Positions 22,101-33,229 of a stretch of 64,000 nucleotides of DNA are shown here, in pieces. A model generated the notes under the pieces. It searched no databases. It was not told the origin of the DNA and worked only from the letters and a program-made list of their open reading frames with translations. The position numbers and the translations under genes are program-made. Every line of letters starts with the position of its first letter. Positions within the stretch are counted from its first letter, which is position 1. This DNA comes from Poa pratensis (Eukaryota; Streptophyta; Magnoliopsida; Poales; Poaceae): positions 17,980,877 through 18,044,876 of the forward strand of contig CAMZMU010000055.1 of assembly GCA_947311845.1 (NCBI GenBank), written 5' to 3'.

Positions 22101-22797
22101 ACCGTGTGGAGGAAGCTCAATCAGAGGAATAATGCGGCGAGCATGGCACCCACCGCCGTCGGCGTTAACGTTATCTGCAAGCCACCAAGAGAAAAAGGAA
22201 GAAGAGAATTAGGCGTGGAAATCAAGACTATGAGCGGAGCAAGTTGAATTGTATTTTTATTGATCAATTAGAATTGCCTTCTAGAACGTATAATTGTCTC
22301 AAAAGGGCCAATATACATACACTATTGGGCCTTTTGAGTAAGACTGAAGAAGATCTTATGAGAATTGACAGTTTTCGTATGGAAGATAGAAAACAGATCT
22401 AGGACACTCTAGAGTTCATGGTTGGTTTTCAGCGACAGGCAGGATGAGACATTGAATTGCTTTGCTGCTTTGACATTCCCTCTGGAGATTTTGCCTAAGT
22501 GCACTCGGCCCTAGTATGTTTCTCCAGTCAAACACTCTAAGAATTGTGCCTGCCCGCGCTTTCTGTGATGCCCGTCCATCTATCGCCGTCCCTTTGTGCT
22601 GTCTCCACATCTCGTCCGTGCACAAAGGGGAAAAGGTCCCTTTTTTTCTCTCGAGATCATTGCGATGCGAATAAGAGAGAAAAAACTTTCTCGGACAAAC
22701 ATCACTGTCGCGCCAAATTTTAGAATCTAGGCCTGCCCCATCGTTGATTTACATGTTTTTTTCTGTATACAATGAATCAATCGCTACTAATCTTCTT
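19188..22797. other. Intergenic DNA downstream of the GH17 gene
   Basis: No convincing gene. Visible details are an inverted pair around 19537-19582 (aacatatctaaact and agtttagatatggtt, MITE-like), a GC-rich patch 19660-19950 with a weak 68-codon minus-strand frame ending in a donor-like gag|gtacgt, the phrase gggcgtgttcggtt at 20204 typical of MITE ends, a 30-bp tandem duplication and a CT repeat at about 21387. I cannot assign function to any of these. Confidence 0.4.
20593..20652. repeat. Exact 30-bp tandem duplication
   Basis: The unit beginning gccaaaattgtatatgcc and ending attaaatg occurs twice back to back (20593-20622 and 20623-20652) without mismatch, indicating a recent slippage or duplication event. 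Confidence 0.95.
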
Positions 22798-24449
22798 CTA
22801 TCGTAAGAATGCTGACAACAGCATGGGCAATACTAGCAGTAGCGTCAAAGAAGATAATCTTCTTCTTACCGCCAATCTGGACGCGGATGACCACATGGAA
22901 TTCGTCGAGTACGGGTCGAACTGCCCTACTGACGACCGGCCGCCGACGCTCGACCCGGGGCTGGCCCCGGTGCCGCCGGCGTTGATCGTATATACCGGCG
23001 AGCCGTTGGGGTAGAACAGCCCGTAGTTCCTCTCCGACGCCGGCCCGGGCTTCATGTTCTCGTTGAACATCGCGAACACGTACACGTCCACCGGCACGCT
23101 GGGCTTCAGCGGCGTCCCCTGCCCCATGGCGATCCGCTGCATGAGGTTCCCGTTGTACGCCGCCGCGTTCTGCACGCTGGCGCCCACCTCGTCCTCGTCC
23201 CCTTGGATGGCCACCCGGTCTCCGAGATCTTCACGCCGATGTCCGTGTGCCCCATCGCCTTCATCGCCGCGTACACCGCGTCGATCTGCGCGTACAGCAT
23301 GTTGTCGTACGTCAGGTCGCCGTCGCGCACGCCGGCGTTCGGCTGGAACAGCACGTACGGCAGGGACACGCTCCCGGGGTCACCCTTGTAGGCGAAGAAC
23401 GGGTACGCGTTGAACAGGAACGGCGAGCCCGTCTTGCTATGGAACTCCAGCAGCGGCTTGATGTACGGCGCCATGCTCTCCTGGAACGCGCCCGACGACG
23501 GCGGGAAGCTGCTGGCGAGCACGGCGGCCGAGTGCGCCGACGACACCGTCACCTGGCCGCTCAGCCCGGCCGCGACCAGCGCGTCGTGCACGGCCTGCAT
23601 GGCGGGCACGAGGTTGGCGGCCATGGTCATGTCGTTGTTGCCGAACACCTCGTTCCCGACGGTGATGCACGTGATGCGGGTCGCCGGGATGAAGGGCTGC
23701 ACGTGCTGCGACACCCACTGCCGGGCGGCGCCGGGGCTGGTCGCCATCGTCTGGATGTTCTCGTTGCCCACGGCGATGATAAACTCCACCCCCGTGTTGG
23801 CGAACGCCGTCAGCACCTTGGGGTCGGCGTCGTAGAGCTTCACCTTGTTCACGTTCATCGACTGCAGGAGCCCCGCCACCCGCGTCGGGTCCGGCAGGTT
23901 GTTGGCGATCTGCCCGTAGTTGATGCCGAACTTTTGCTGCGCCGACACCGTGTCCACTGCAAAAAATTAAGCACGGCGAGATTAGCAGCGAGCAATTAAA
24001 CTATTTCGCAAGTACAGTATCTTTTTCATTTTTGGAAATCGAATTTCCTTTTTCAAAAAGAGCCATATGGAATACTTTATTAGGTCGGCAGTCCCTTTCC
24101 CGGTCAAGTTGCAGAAACTAATCGAGCAGAAATAGACTACCTACTGCTCGAATTGATAATGCAATCAGGTGGGATCAACATTATGCTACTAGTCCGTAGC
24201 AGAGAAGAAGGGTCAATTCTCAAGCGTATGGTTTCGTCTGAACACTAAATCGATCGATTGATGACGCGGGAGTTTTCAACACATCGTGAATCGGACACAT
24301 GCTTACGCATCAGAGCTGACAAAGCAAGCCGCCTAAATTAACTCTTACGACAATGAAGTTCGTACAGATATCGGAAACAGCAATGCTAATTAAACCACCG
24401 CCTTCACTGGATCTGAGATCTCCACGCTCTGCCTCATAGTAGCTTCATT

Positions 24450-25010
24450 CAGCAATCATGTCTGTCAGAATTGCACAGAACTGAATTCTTATCGGAATAG
24501 AGTTCAACCCGATGCATGTTAGAATTCTCGAAAATGGTCCCATCGTTTGGAATATGAACATCAAACGCGGCGCAGGGTTACGAGGATTCGTGGCGACGGA
24601 CGCAGATAACAGAGCTTAACGGACAGCAATGGCGACCGCGTCAGAGTGAGAGCAAGCGCGAGCAAGAAGAGAAGACCCGGGAAGAAGCACGGCGGTGGGA
24701 AGCACACTTAGTGAAATCCCTCCTCATCCCGGCCCTCGGCTCCGGCGACTACAGTGTCAGCAAAATCATGTATGTCAGACAGTATTGCGATTCAACCTAA
24801 GCCATGTTAGAATTCTCGAAAACGGTCCTATCATTTGGAATATGGAACATCAAACCGCAGCTCAGGGTCCATCTCCCGAACAAGGGGCGACAGACGCATA
24901 TAGCTGAGCTTAATGGACAGCAATGGCAGCTGCGACGGCAGAGGGAGACTGGGAAAGCAGAGCGAGCAAGGAAGACCCAGAAAGAACTAAAGAAGCACGG
25001 CGACGGGATG
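24450..25010. repeat. Tandem duplication of about 308 bp inside GH17 intron 1
   Basis: Copy 1 starts at 24450 (cagcaatcatgtctgtcag) and copy 2 at 24758 (cagcaaaatcatgtatgtcag). Shared landmarks follow in the same order: atgttagaattctcgaaaa, cggtcc, tttggaatatg, aacatcaaac, gagctta(a), ggacagcaatgg and aagcacggcg. Divergence is substantial. Copy 2 abuts the exon 1 donor. The repeat therefore alters the 5' part of the first intron, where plant introns often carry expression-enhancing sequence. Confidence 0.85.
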
Positions 25011-25019
25011 AAGACTCAC

Positions 25020-25080
25020 CTGAGAAGAGCGCGAGCAGGAGGCAGAGCAGGAGCGGCGAGGAGACGCCGTAGTGCTCCAT
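25020..25080 (-). CDS. GH17 exon 1 (signal peptide)
   Basis: This exon is too short for a frame search. It has 61 nt: ATG, 20 codons rich in leucine, then one base of a split codon that joins the first two bases of exon 2 to give valine (GTG). Phase, consensus donor and a classical hydrophobic core all agree, so I take 25080 as the true start rather than the GTG at 23957. Confidence 0.9.
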
Positions 25081-26025
25081 TGCGAAGCCGAGCGTCCGTC
25101 TCTCTCGGCGCCTTCTCTCCTCCTCTCTCGTCTAAGGCTTATTATTGCTCTCGTCTGCTTCCTCTGTTCTTCGGCGATATGCTCGGGCGGTTACGTTTGT
25201 ATTTAAGTAGCACAGCTCTTTCCTTCCGTTTCCCTCCTCGGGATCGACCACTTCTCGGTTTTTATAGAGCTTATTACGTATTCAGTCCCAGACTCCAACG
25301 TATACAGGGAAAGAGAACTAGAAAAAAATATCTCTGCTGAAGTCGGCGCCCGATTTCCGACTACGGAGTCCAGACTCCAGACTCGACCACACCGGTCCCC
25401 TGTACGCTTCGTGCACTGCCTGGCCTGTTGTCTACTGGTGCCGAGGCTATGCGATTTCGCTGCGCCTGTGTAGGTATGTGTTTGGGCAGGGTTAGTCAGT
25501 CGGCGCATGATTGCCCTACTCATTGCCCCCTGAAACATACGTGTGCACGATCCGTCGTCTCGAGCATTTGTCGCCTCCGGGTAAAAAATCTGACGATGAG
25601 AAGCCCAAAACATCAACTCTGTCGTTGAATCGTCCCTTGAGTGCAGGCAACAGTCAACGGCCCTGCCTTTGTCTTGTCCCAGGAGGGGGTGCATAACTTG
25701 GATCAAACTCCTGCCTCCCGGTATTTTTTTAAAGCAAAACTACTCTTTCCTGGATCTAGGAGTAGGACGGTGCACGCCAATGTCTATGTAGCTGCTAACT
25801 TGTCTTAAACGGAAGCGTTTTATTTCACACCAACAGGTAGTGTGTTCTGAATTAATCGCAAAAGGAGAGAAGTGTTCTGAATTTCTTGAATGAATTCACA
25901 AAAATAGGTAAGTGCTCGATATGGTTTGATGCGCCAGGTTGACAGGTTCCGTATATGATTGATACCATGATAAGGGAATAACAGGCCTTGGCATAGCTAG
26001 CTGTTGAAGCGTACGCGTGGTAACA
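25081..26025. other. GH17 upstream region and intergenic DNA
   Basis: No coding sequence supported on either strand. It includes the probable GH17 promoter (25081-25400). The remainder to 26025 shows no repeat or RNA I can recognise. Confidence 0.45.
25200..25207 (-). promoter_or_regulatory. Possible TATA box of the GH17 gene
   Basis: On the minus strand the sequence is cttaaata, about 120 bp upstream of the ATG at 25080, a reasonable distance for a TATA element with a leader of about 90 bp. It is non-canonical and tentative. Confidence 0.4.
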
Positions 26026-26032
26026 TTTCAGG

Positions 26033-29000
26033 CAAGGTCAACTTGGCAAAAGATAACCCCTACCCTTTGATCATTGGTGGGGATTTCAATCTGCTACGGT
26101 TTCCATTCGAGAAAAGTTAGGGTCGGTTCGATAACCGTTGGACTCTTTTGTTCAACGCAGTCATTGACAGCTTGAACTTAAGAGAGATAACGATGGTGGG
26201 GAGATAGTTCACTTGGGCTAATTCCCTACCTGAACCCACATACGAGAAACTAGACCGTGTATTGATGGATTCTGAATGGGAAGATAGGTTCCCAATGGTG
26301 TCGGTACGGGCTCTAGAACGTATTGAGTGTTTGTCGGACCATACTCCCATTCTTTTGACCACCGGAGTGCCTAGAGTGCAGTGTAGACCACGGTTCAAGT
26401 TTGAGCTTGGTTGGTTACACCGCGAGGATTCTATGAGATGGTTAAAAGTCTTTGGGAATTACCAGTAGCGGTGATACGCCTATCCAGCGGTGGAATAACA
26501 AGATACGTGCTCTACGTACTCACCTCGTCGGTTGGGCTCGTCATACTACTGGTTTACTTAAAAAAGAAAAGTACGACTTAGCTCGATAATCGATACTCTA
26601 GAAGCATTAGCAGAAGTTCGGTTACTGTCCGCGCAAGAAATTGAGCTAAAGAGTCAATCTAATACACAGATAGCGAAGCTACTGCGTGAGGAGGAGCTAA
26701 AATGGTATCAACGTTCCAATGCCCAATTCATTCTAGAAGGAGACTCGAATACTCGCTATTTCCATAGTATTGCCAATGGCAGACACAAGAAAAAGCGTAT
26801 TCATTCTCTGGTCTAGGATGAAGGAACGATTGAGGGCCATGAACAGCTAAAGTCGTACATTACAAATTACTATAAATGCCTGTTCGGTGCTCCAGAGGAA
26901 GGAAATTTCCTTGGATGAGTCCCGAACAGCGGACATTCCCCAGGTTTCAGAAGAGGAAAATATCCTTCTTACTAACCCTATTCAGAGGAGGAAGTGAGAA
27001 TGACGGTTTTCCAAATGAAACATAATTCAGCTCCTGGTCCTGATGGCTTCCCAGCCGAGTTTTATCAGAACTTTTGGGATGTTATCAAGTCCGATTTGCT
27101 CCAATTGTTCGCCTGTCTTCACAAAGGACAATTAGAGTTGTTTTGTCTCAATTTTGATGAAATAATTTTGTACCTAAGGTTAACGAGGCAGAAAGGATCC
27201 AACAGTTTAGACCTATATGCCTACTTAACGTTAGTTTTAAAATATTCACCAAAGCGGCGACGATTCGACTGAACACTGTGGCAGATCATGTGGTTCGTCC
27301 GTCTCAGACGGCTTTTATGAAAGGTCGCAACATCCTTGATGGAGTCGCGGTCCTACATGAAACGGTCCATGAACTACATAGGAAAAAGCTGAACGGGGTA
27401 ATTCTTAAAATTGACTTTGAGAAAGCTTATGACAAAGTTAAGTGGTCTTTCATCCAGCAGACCCTAAGAATGAAAGGCTTTTCTTCAGAGTGGCGCGCGT
27501 TAATTAATTCCTTTGTTTCCGGAGGAAGTGTAGCCATCAAGGTCAATGATGACACTGGCAAATACTTCCAAAGGAAAAAAAAGGCCTCAGACAGGGTGAC
27601 CGCTTTCCCCAATATTATTTAATATAGTGGCGGATATGTTGGCTATCTTGATTGAACGCGCTAAAACTGAGGGTCAAATTGAAGGAGTGATTCCCCATCT
27701 TGTTGATGGTGGATTATCGATTCTTCAATATGCCGACGATACAATCTTTTTATGGAGCATGATTTCGAAAAAGCTCGTAACCTAAAGTTGATTTTGTCAG
27801 CTTTCGAGCAACTTTCGGGTCTTAAGATAAATTTCCATAAAAGTGAATTGTTTTGCTTTGGCGAGGCCCAGAGAACGCCGCCTTGTATGCTGAGCTTTTT
27901 GGCTGTGAGCAAGGACAATTTCCTATCAACTATTTGGGCATTCCGATTCACTATCGGAGACTTACAAATGTTGAATGGAAAAGGGTGGAGGAAAGGCTTC
28001 AATTACGTTTAAATAGCTGGAAAGGCAAACTCCTATCCTTGGGTGGAAGATTGGTTCTCATAAACTCGGTACTAACAAACATGGTACTGTTATGATTTCA
28101 TTCTTCCAACTGCCTAAAGAGGTCTTAAAAACTATTAGATTATTTCCGATCTAGATTCTTTTGGCAAGGGGATAGTGAGAAGAAAAAATATCGACTGACT
28201 AAATGGAGTGTGGTTTGCTGCCCTAAAACCAAGGAGGGCTGGGAGTTCATGACCTTGAGGTCAAGAACAGAGCGCTGCTAGGTAAATGACTATTTAAACT
28301 TCTTTCTGAAGATGAAGTTTGGCAAACCCTCCTTAGGAGAAAATATGTCGGAGATCAAGCTGTTTCCCAGGTTCTTTGGAAACCTGGCGATTCACACTTA
28401 TGGGCTGGCCTCATGGCTAGAAAGAAGTTCTTTTTCCACATGGCTCTTTCTCAATTAGGGATGGTTCGAAATTCGCTTCTGGGAGGATATTTGGCTTGGC
28501 TATCTACCTCAAAGAACAATATACGGCTCCACATTCTATTGTTCGAAACAAAAGTGACACGATCGCGAAGGTGTTGGGTACTTCCTCACCAAATGTTTCG
28601 TTCAGAAGGAGTTTACTTGGAACAAGACAAGCATCTTGGAATGCTTTGCTCATCCGATTGGATTCAATCCAATTATCGGAAGGTCAGATAAGTTTCAATG
28701 GAATCTGACGAAGAACGGCAAATTCTCGGTTGATTCTATGTATAGAGCGCTTATCCTACCCGAAATTCCAGTCGATAGTGCTTATAATAACAAACTTTGG
28801 AAGATGAAGATACCACTAAAACTAAGTGTTTTTTGCGTGGTATTACGTCGAGGAGTAATTCTCACCAAGATAACCTTGCCAAACGTAATTGGCACGGAAG
28901 TAAAAGTGTGTTTTCTGTCAACACGACGAGACCATTACGCACTTATTCTTTCAATGCGAGTTCGCTAGGTCTATATGGTCAGCCATTCAGATAGGTTCTA

Positions 29001-29198
29001 CCTTACACCCACCCAGATCCGTTGCTAACATTTTTGGCATTTGGCTAAATGGAGTGGATCCTAGGTTCAAACTATTCAGTAGGGTGGGAGCGATTGATGT
29101 TATTTGGTCGCTATGGCTATGTAGAAATGACAAGGTTTTTAATGATAAAAATTCTTCTCTTTATGCAGGTTATTACCGGTGCACAACAACGCTACGAG
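26033..29198 (+). pseudogene. LINE (L1-type) pol, 5' truncated, upstream half
   Basis: The sequence opens inside the endonuclease domain (NPYPLIIGGDFNLL at about 26056-26095). RT follows: APGPDGFPAEFYQNFW (27030), PSQTAFMKGRNILDGV (27298), LKIDFEKAYDKVKW (27405), a QYADDT active site at 27726-27743, then LSGLKINFHKSE and NYLGIPIHYRRL. A zf-RVT region (KLWKMKIPLK) begins near 28795. Many stops and frameshifts break the frame, so it is dead. A possible 7-bp target duplicate, tttcagg, precedes it (26026-26032) and follows the tail at 57098-57104. At 29198 the element is cut by gypsy A and resumes at 56800. Confidence 0.92.
29194..29198. repeat. Target duplication of gypsy A (left)
   Basis: acgag precedes the 5' LTR and atgag (56795-56799) follows the 3' LTR, so the 5-bp duplication has one C/T difference. 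It is expected of Ty3/gypsy integration. Confidence 0.85.
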
Positions 29199-29651
29199 TG
29201 TCGTGGGGTCACTCTTCGACTACCCCACGGTGGGGATACCTGGGTCACGCCAAGCCTATCAGCTTATGACGAGGGCCCAAGGAAGGCCCAAGGAGGACGG
29301 ACGTGCGGCCCAAGATAGTCGACGTTAGGTCATGTTACTCGAGCCATGCTTGTAAGCGCCATCGGCACCGTTCACTGAGACCTAGCCTACCATATAAAGG
29401 CTAGGAGGGTCCTTCGTCTAGGGTACGCTCATAGCCGCCACCACAAACCCTAGCGAGATTGCCATCTCGCCATTGTAGCCACAACTCGCCATTCAATACC
29501 AGACAAGCAGGAAGTAGGGTGTTATCCTCCGGGAGCCTGAACCTGGGTAAACGCCTTGCTTGTCACCGTCGTGATCACCAGCGCTCATCTCTCTCCCCTC
29601 AATCAACCCGGGGTACACAACCCAGGGATTTGCCGAGTCCACTCCTCGTCA
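29199..29651 (+). repeat. Gypsy A 5' LTR
   Basis: It begins TGTCGTGGGGTC and ends CTCGTCA. A TATA-like catataaaggc lies at about 29390-29400, suitable for the genomic transcript. Confidence 0.95.
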
Positions 29652-29653
29652 AT

Positions 29654-29671
29654 TGGCGCCGTCTGTGGGAA
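29654..29671 (+). promoter_or_regulatory. Gypsy A primer-binding site
   Basis: tggcgccgtctgtgggaa follows the 5' LTR after two bases. The TGGCGCC core is the usual tRNA primer complement of grass gypsy elements of this group. Confidence 0.85.
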
Positions 29672-29689
29672 AGAACGAGCGCTGGAACC

Positions 29690-32330
29690 ATGGTCGCACC
29701 GGCCCCATCGACTTTGAAGACCGACGTCTGCATCACCAAGGAGCCAATCTGCTTCGGCTCCTTCGAGTACACCTTCCACCCGCCGGCCCACCGCTCGGTG
29801 TACGCCGATCTGCGTAGGTATGTGCCTCACCTTCGGTACCATGCACTACTTCGTAGACAGCTGTGGAGTACTCAGATCCACGGCGATCGCACGCGCGCGT
29901 GGTAGCACCCGCATCTGCCGGACTGCCCCAACCACGCCCCACCTGCTGCGGAGATCGCATCTGCTGCGACTGCGGCGACAGCATTCGACTGCTGAGAAGA
30001 TCGCATCCGCCTCGACTACACCGACCGCCTCCGCTGCGGCAGAGATCGCGCCCACACGGCCACGCCATCAGCGTCTCCGGCCGTCAAGGAGATCGCATCG
30101 GCTACGACTACATCGACCACCTCGAGACCACCGCGCGGATCGAGTCTACTTCGACTACCTCGATCGCGTCGCTGGCAAGGCCAAGATCTACGTCAACTTC
30201 GACTACGTCGACCACACCTTCGCGCGCGACGGAAGTCGCGTCGTTCTACCCCGGCCACTCGCGTCTCCATCGACTTACAAGATCGTCAACAAGCCAATCG
30301 CCCGCGTCGACGACGGCGACATCACTCCTCGCGTCGCGGCGGAGATCGCGAACTCCAGGGAAGGAGCCTCGGCAGCGACTGTGGTACCCACCACGTTGCG
30401 TCCATTTTCGGCTCCGAGCAGGCTCGGACGAAGGAAGCAGCAGCGGCAGCGCCCGGCCCACTCCCAGACATACCCCGCGCAAGTCTTCATGATCGGCCCG
30501 ACGCAGGGCAACGGCGACGAACCCGCATACCCACTGGAGGTGCTCATGCCGGACCAGGTGACGCGGCTCACCATCACCCGAGAGATAGCAATCAGAGCCC
30601 TGAAGCACGTCGAGGACGGACACGTACCCCCCACCAGACGCACCCGGGAGGACCTTATGGCGGTCCAATACTGCTACGGAAGGAAGGCGAACGACTCCGC
30701 GCAGAGAAGGCCGAGAGCCTACTCCGACGCAAGGAGGAGGCTGACGCGTCGAGCGCCAGGAGGGCCGCTTTCATTCACTGCCTCAACAGAGGTCTCACAA
30801 GGAGCAAGGCGCCACAGAGCACGCGTGCCCCTGATGACGGAGGCCGACCGCGCTAGAGTCACCCGCAACCTCGAATCATCATACATGAGCGAAGACGCAG
30901 ACGGGATACCCGTCCCCAAAACGCCCGGAGCCGCGCTCATGGCAGTCGAAACATACCTGCGGCTGACGCAGCCGCCCGAGGGCGACTCGCGCGCTCTCCT
31001 CCACAAGCAGCAGATCATGTCTATCAAGGCAGTCGAAGAAGCTCTGATGAACAAGGCGCCGACAGAAAAGGTGCGAGAAGATCGGGATCGCCGCGACCGC
31101 GAGCCCGCAGCACTCGCAGGCCCGGGCAAGACAACTGCGACAACCGCAGCCAGGCGAAGACCTCCGCAACGTCATCACACAGAGGACGGTGGACCGCGCA
31201 CCCAGCGGACGGTCAGCACGCCCAATACTGACGACCGCAATGACGGCGACTTCGAGCCATGCGGCGCCGCATGCTTCAGCTTCAACATCCGGCACAAGAA
31301 TGCCCAAGGGCTTCAAGCTCACGGCAGAAGCAGTCAAGTACGACGGGAAGCAGGACCCGAGACTCTGGCTAGAAGACTACCTCATAGCCTGCAGTTGCCA
31401 GGGCGGTACTTCGACTACGGCCATGCATACATCCAGCTGATGCTCACGGGCTCTGCACGCGGGTGGCTAAACACTCAACCCAAGAACGCCTTCAGGACGT
31501 GGGACGAGTTCGCGGAGGCCTTCGTTAAGAGCTTCCTGGGGACGTACTCGAGACCGACGACTTCGTCGAGCTACAAGCATGCAAGCAAGGACGAGACGAG
31601 CCGCTCCGGTCGTACATCCAGCGTTGGACCCTGCTCCGCAACACCATGGAGACCGCCTCGGAGGACCGAGTGATGGATGCCTTCATGCACGGCGTCTCCC
31701 GCCGCGACCTCCGCGAGGAGTTTGGTAGGCTCCGGCCGAAGAACATGATCGAGGTCATGAAGATAGCCAACCAGTGGGCAGACGGAGAGGACTCGGTCCG
31801 CGATAGTTCACGCTACTCCCCGAAGGACGAAGCCGGACCAAGCAACTGGCGAGAAGGACGCCACAAGAAGAAGCCGCGTTACAACGGCAACGACTCAATC
31901 GAGTTAGTAGCGGCGGGATTCCAAACCCCCGTGAGGATGAAGCGCGCGACAGCAGTCGCCAATACAGCCATGTACATACAGTCGAAGGCGGTGACCAGAG
32001 TCGCCAATACAGCCAGGGGCAATACAACCGAAGCGGCGGCAGCAGCTACCGCAGCGACGGAGGCCATAAACGCGAGTGGCAGAAACGCACACTGAGCCCA
32101 GCGGAAGAGCTGGAACAACCCTGCAGGCACCACATGTTCAGGAACCCGGAAACGGGCAAGTGGGGATCCAACCACCTGTTGAAGGACTGTCGAAAGGCAC
32201 GCAAGATATACGAAGCCATGCAGAAGATAGTCACTCCAGCACCCGCAGCGCAGCCAGTCGCGCAGCTGGCCATCCAGGCAGCACCCGCACCCGCAGTCGC
32301 TAATCCAGCACAGGCGGCGGGAGCCTTTCT
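29690..32330 (+). pseudogene. Gypsy A Gag
   Basis: The likely start is the ATG at 29690 (MVAPAPSTLKTDV). The retrotransposon Gag core is readable in shifting frames: MPKGFKLTAEAVKYDGKQDP then LWLEDYLIAC (31300-31395), LMLTGSARGWLNTQPK and TWDEFAEAFVKSFLGTYS (31437-31550), then DAFMHGVSRRDLREEFGR (31675). A Cys/His-rich knuckle-like stretch CRHHMF...HLLKDC lies at 32120-32190. Gag forms the particle and binds RNA. At least three frameshifts break it. The large 617-codon frame at 29820-31673 is mostly out of the true frame at its 5' part. Confidence 0.85.
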
Positions 32331-32408
32331 GCTGCAGCAGCAGCAGCCGCAGCAAGATGCCCCACCGGTGGTCCAGACGCATATCCAGCGGCACGCGGAC
32401 AACTCAAC

Positions 32409-33200
32409 ATGATACAGAAGGGGCGCCCCTCAAACAGGACCCAGAAGATCATCACTCGCCAAGTTTTCCAGGCCATCACCTGTCCACCTGCAGTACCCGA
32501 CTACCTGAGAGGGTCAGAGACACCAATCACGTTCTCCAGAGCAGATCACCCGCCTGCAGTACCACGACCCGGGCACGCCGCTCTGATCGGAGATTACACC
32601 CTGAAAAAGGTGTTCATGGACGGAGGCAGCGGCATAACATCATCTTTGCCGACACCCTCAGAAGGATAAACAGGCCAACGACAAACTTGGCGGCATCAGA
32701 GACCACCTTCCATGGCATAGTACCAGGGCAAGCAGTCACGCCCATGGGAACGATCACACTCGACGTCATCTTCGGCACACCCGAAAACTTCAAGAGGGAG
32801 TCGATCGACTTCGAGGTAGTCGACTGGAAGTCGCAGTACCACGCGATACTCGGGCGCCCAACCTTTGCCAGATTCATGGCGGTACCTCACTACGCCTACC
32901 TCATGCTCAAGATGCCTGGACCCAAGGGCGTCATCACGGTGCACGGCGACTTCGACCGCTCCAACAGCTGCGACCGCGAGTTCAGCAAGATCTCCGAGTT
33001 CTTCGGAATGGAAGAGCACTTCGAGGCGATGGCAGTCGACAACGACAAAACCATCTTCCCGCCACGCAAGAAGCAAGCCAAGGACGCCGCCTTCAACACG
33101 ACTGACGACACGACAACTCATCAGGTCCACCGACGGACGCAAACAAGACAGTCAAAGTGTCGTCGAGCTGCCTATCGCATAGGAAAGCGCGCTCGTCGAG
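32409..33200 (+). pseudogene. Gypsy A aspartic protease region
   Basis: The retropepsin active-site motif is seen as KKVFMDGGSGIT near 32605-32640 (normally D-S/T-G or D-G-G-S in this group). Downstream come TTFHGIVPGQAVTPMG, FEVVDWKSQYHAILGRP and KMPGPKGVITVHGD, standard for the pro-RT linker of Tat-type elements. A frameshift separates the active site from the rest. Confidence 0.85.
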
Positions 33201-33229
33201 TTTCTACGTGAGAACTGGGAGATCTTCGC

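Larger units (their letters stand above)
22798..25080 (-). pseudogene. GH17 beta-1,3-glucanase (glucan endo-1,3-beta-glucosidase), GPI-anchored type, one-base frameshift
   Basis: Exon 1 (25080-25020) encodes MEHYGVSSPLLLCLLLALFS, a signal peptide, and ends tcag|gtgagt. Intron 1 is 25019-23957 (1063 bp) and ends tttttgcag. Exon 2 (23956-22798) opens with mature-type QQKFGINYGQIANNLP. Catalytic acid/base glutamate is in ITVGNEVFGN and the nucleophile in ISETGWPSKG. One G is missing in the run after TCCAAG (about 23203-23206), so the last 139 codons are out of frame with the first part. With one base restored the gene would have 406 codons. The tail has a small-residue linker and ends LTLLLVLPMLLSAFLR, typical of a GPI signal, and there is no X8/CBM43 domain. 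The enzyme hydrolyses beta-1,3-glucan (callose) at the wall or plasmodesmata. The frameshift may be a true mutation or a homopolymer sequencing error. All other key residues are intact, so I favour a functional gene in the species. Confidence 0.93.

Noticed and set aside
23247..23999. 250-codon plus-strand frame over the GH17 exon
   Set aside because: It lies wholly antisense to the GH17 exon, is His/Arg/Val-rich and has no domain. It is a composition shadow.
26026..26032. tttcagg as a certain LINE target duplication with 57098-57104
   Set aside because: The 7-bp match sits plausibly next to the truncation point and tail, but it is short and one extra base separates it from the A tail. It is kept only as a possibility.
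29820..31673. 617-codon frame as an intact Gag
   Set aside because: Only its downstream part carries Gag motifs (LMLTGSARGWLNT). The N-terminal Gag and the middle core are in other frames, so the frame is not one real protein.
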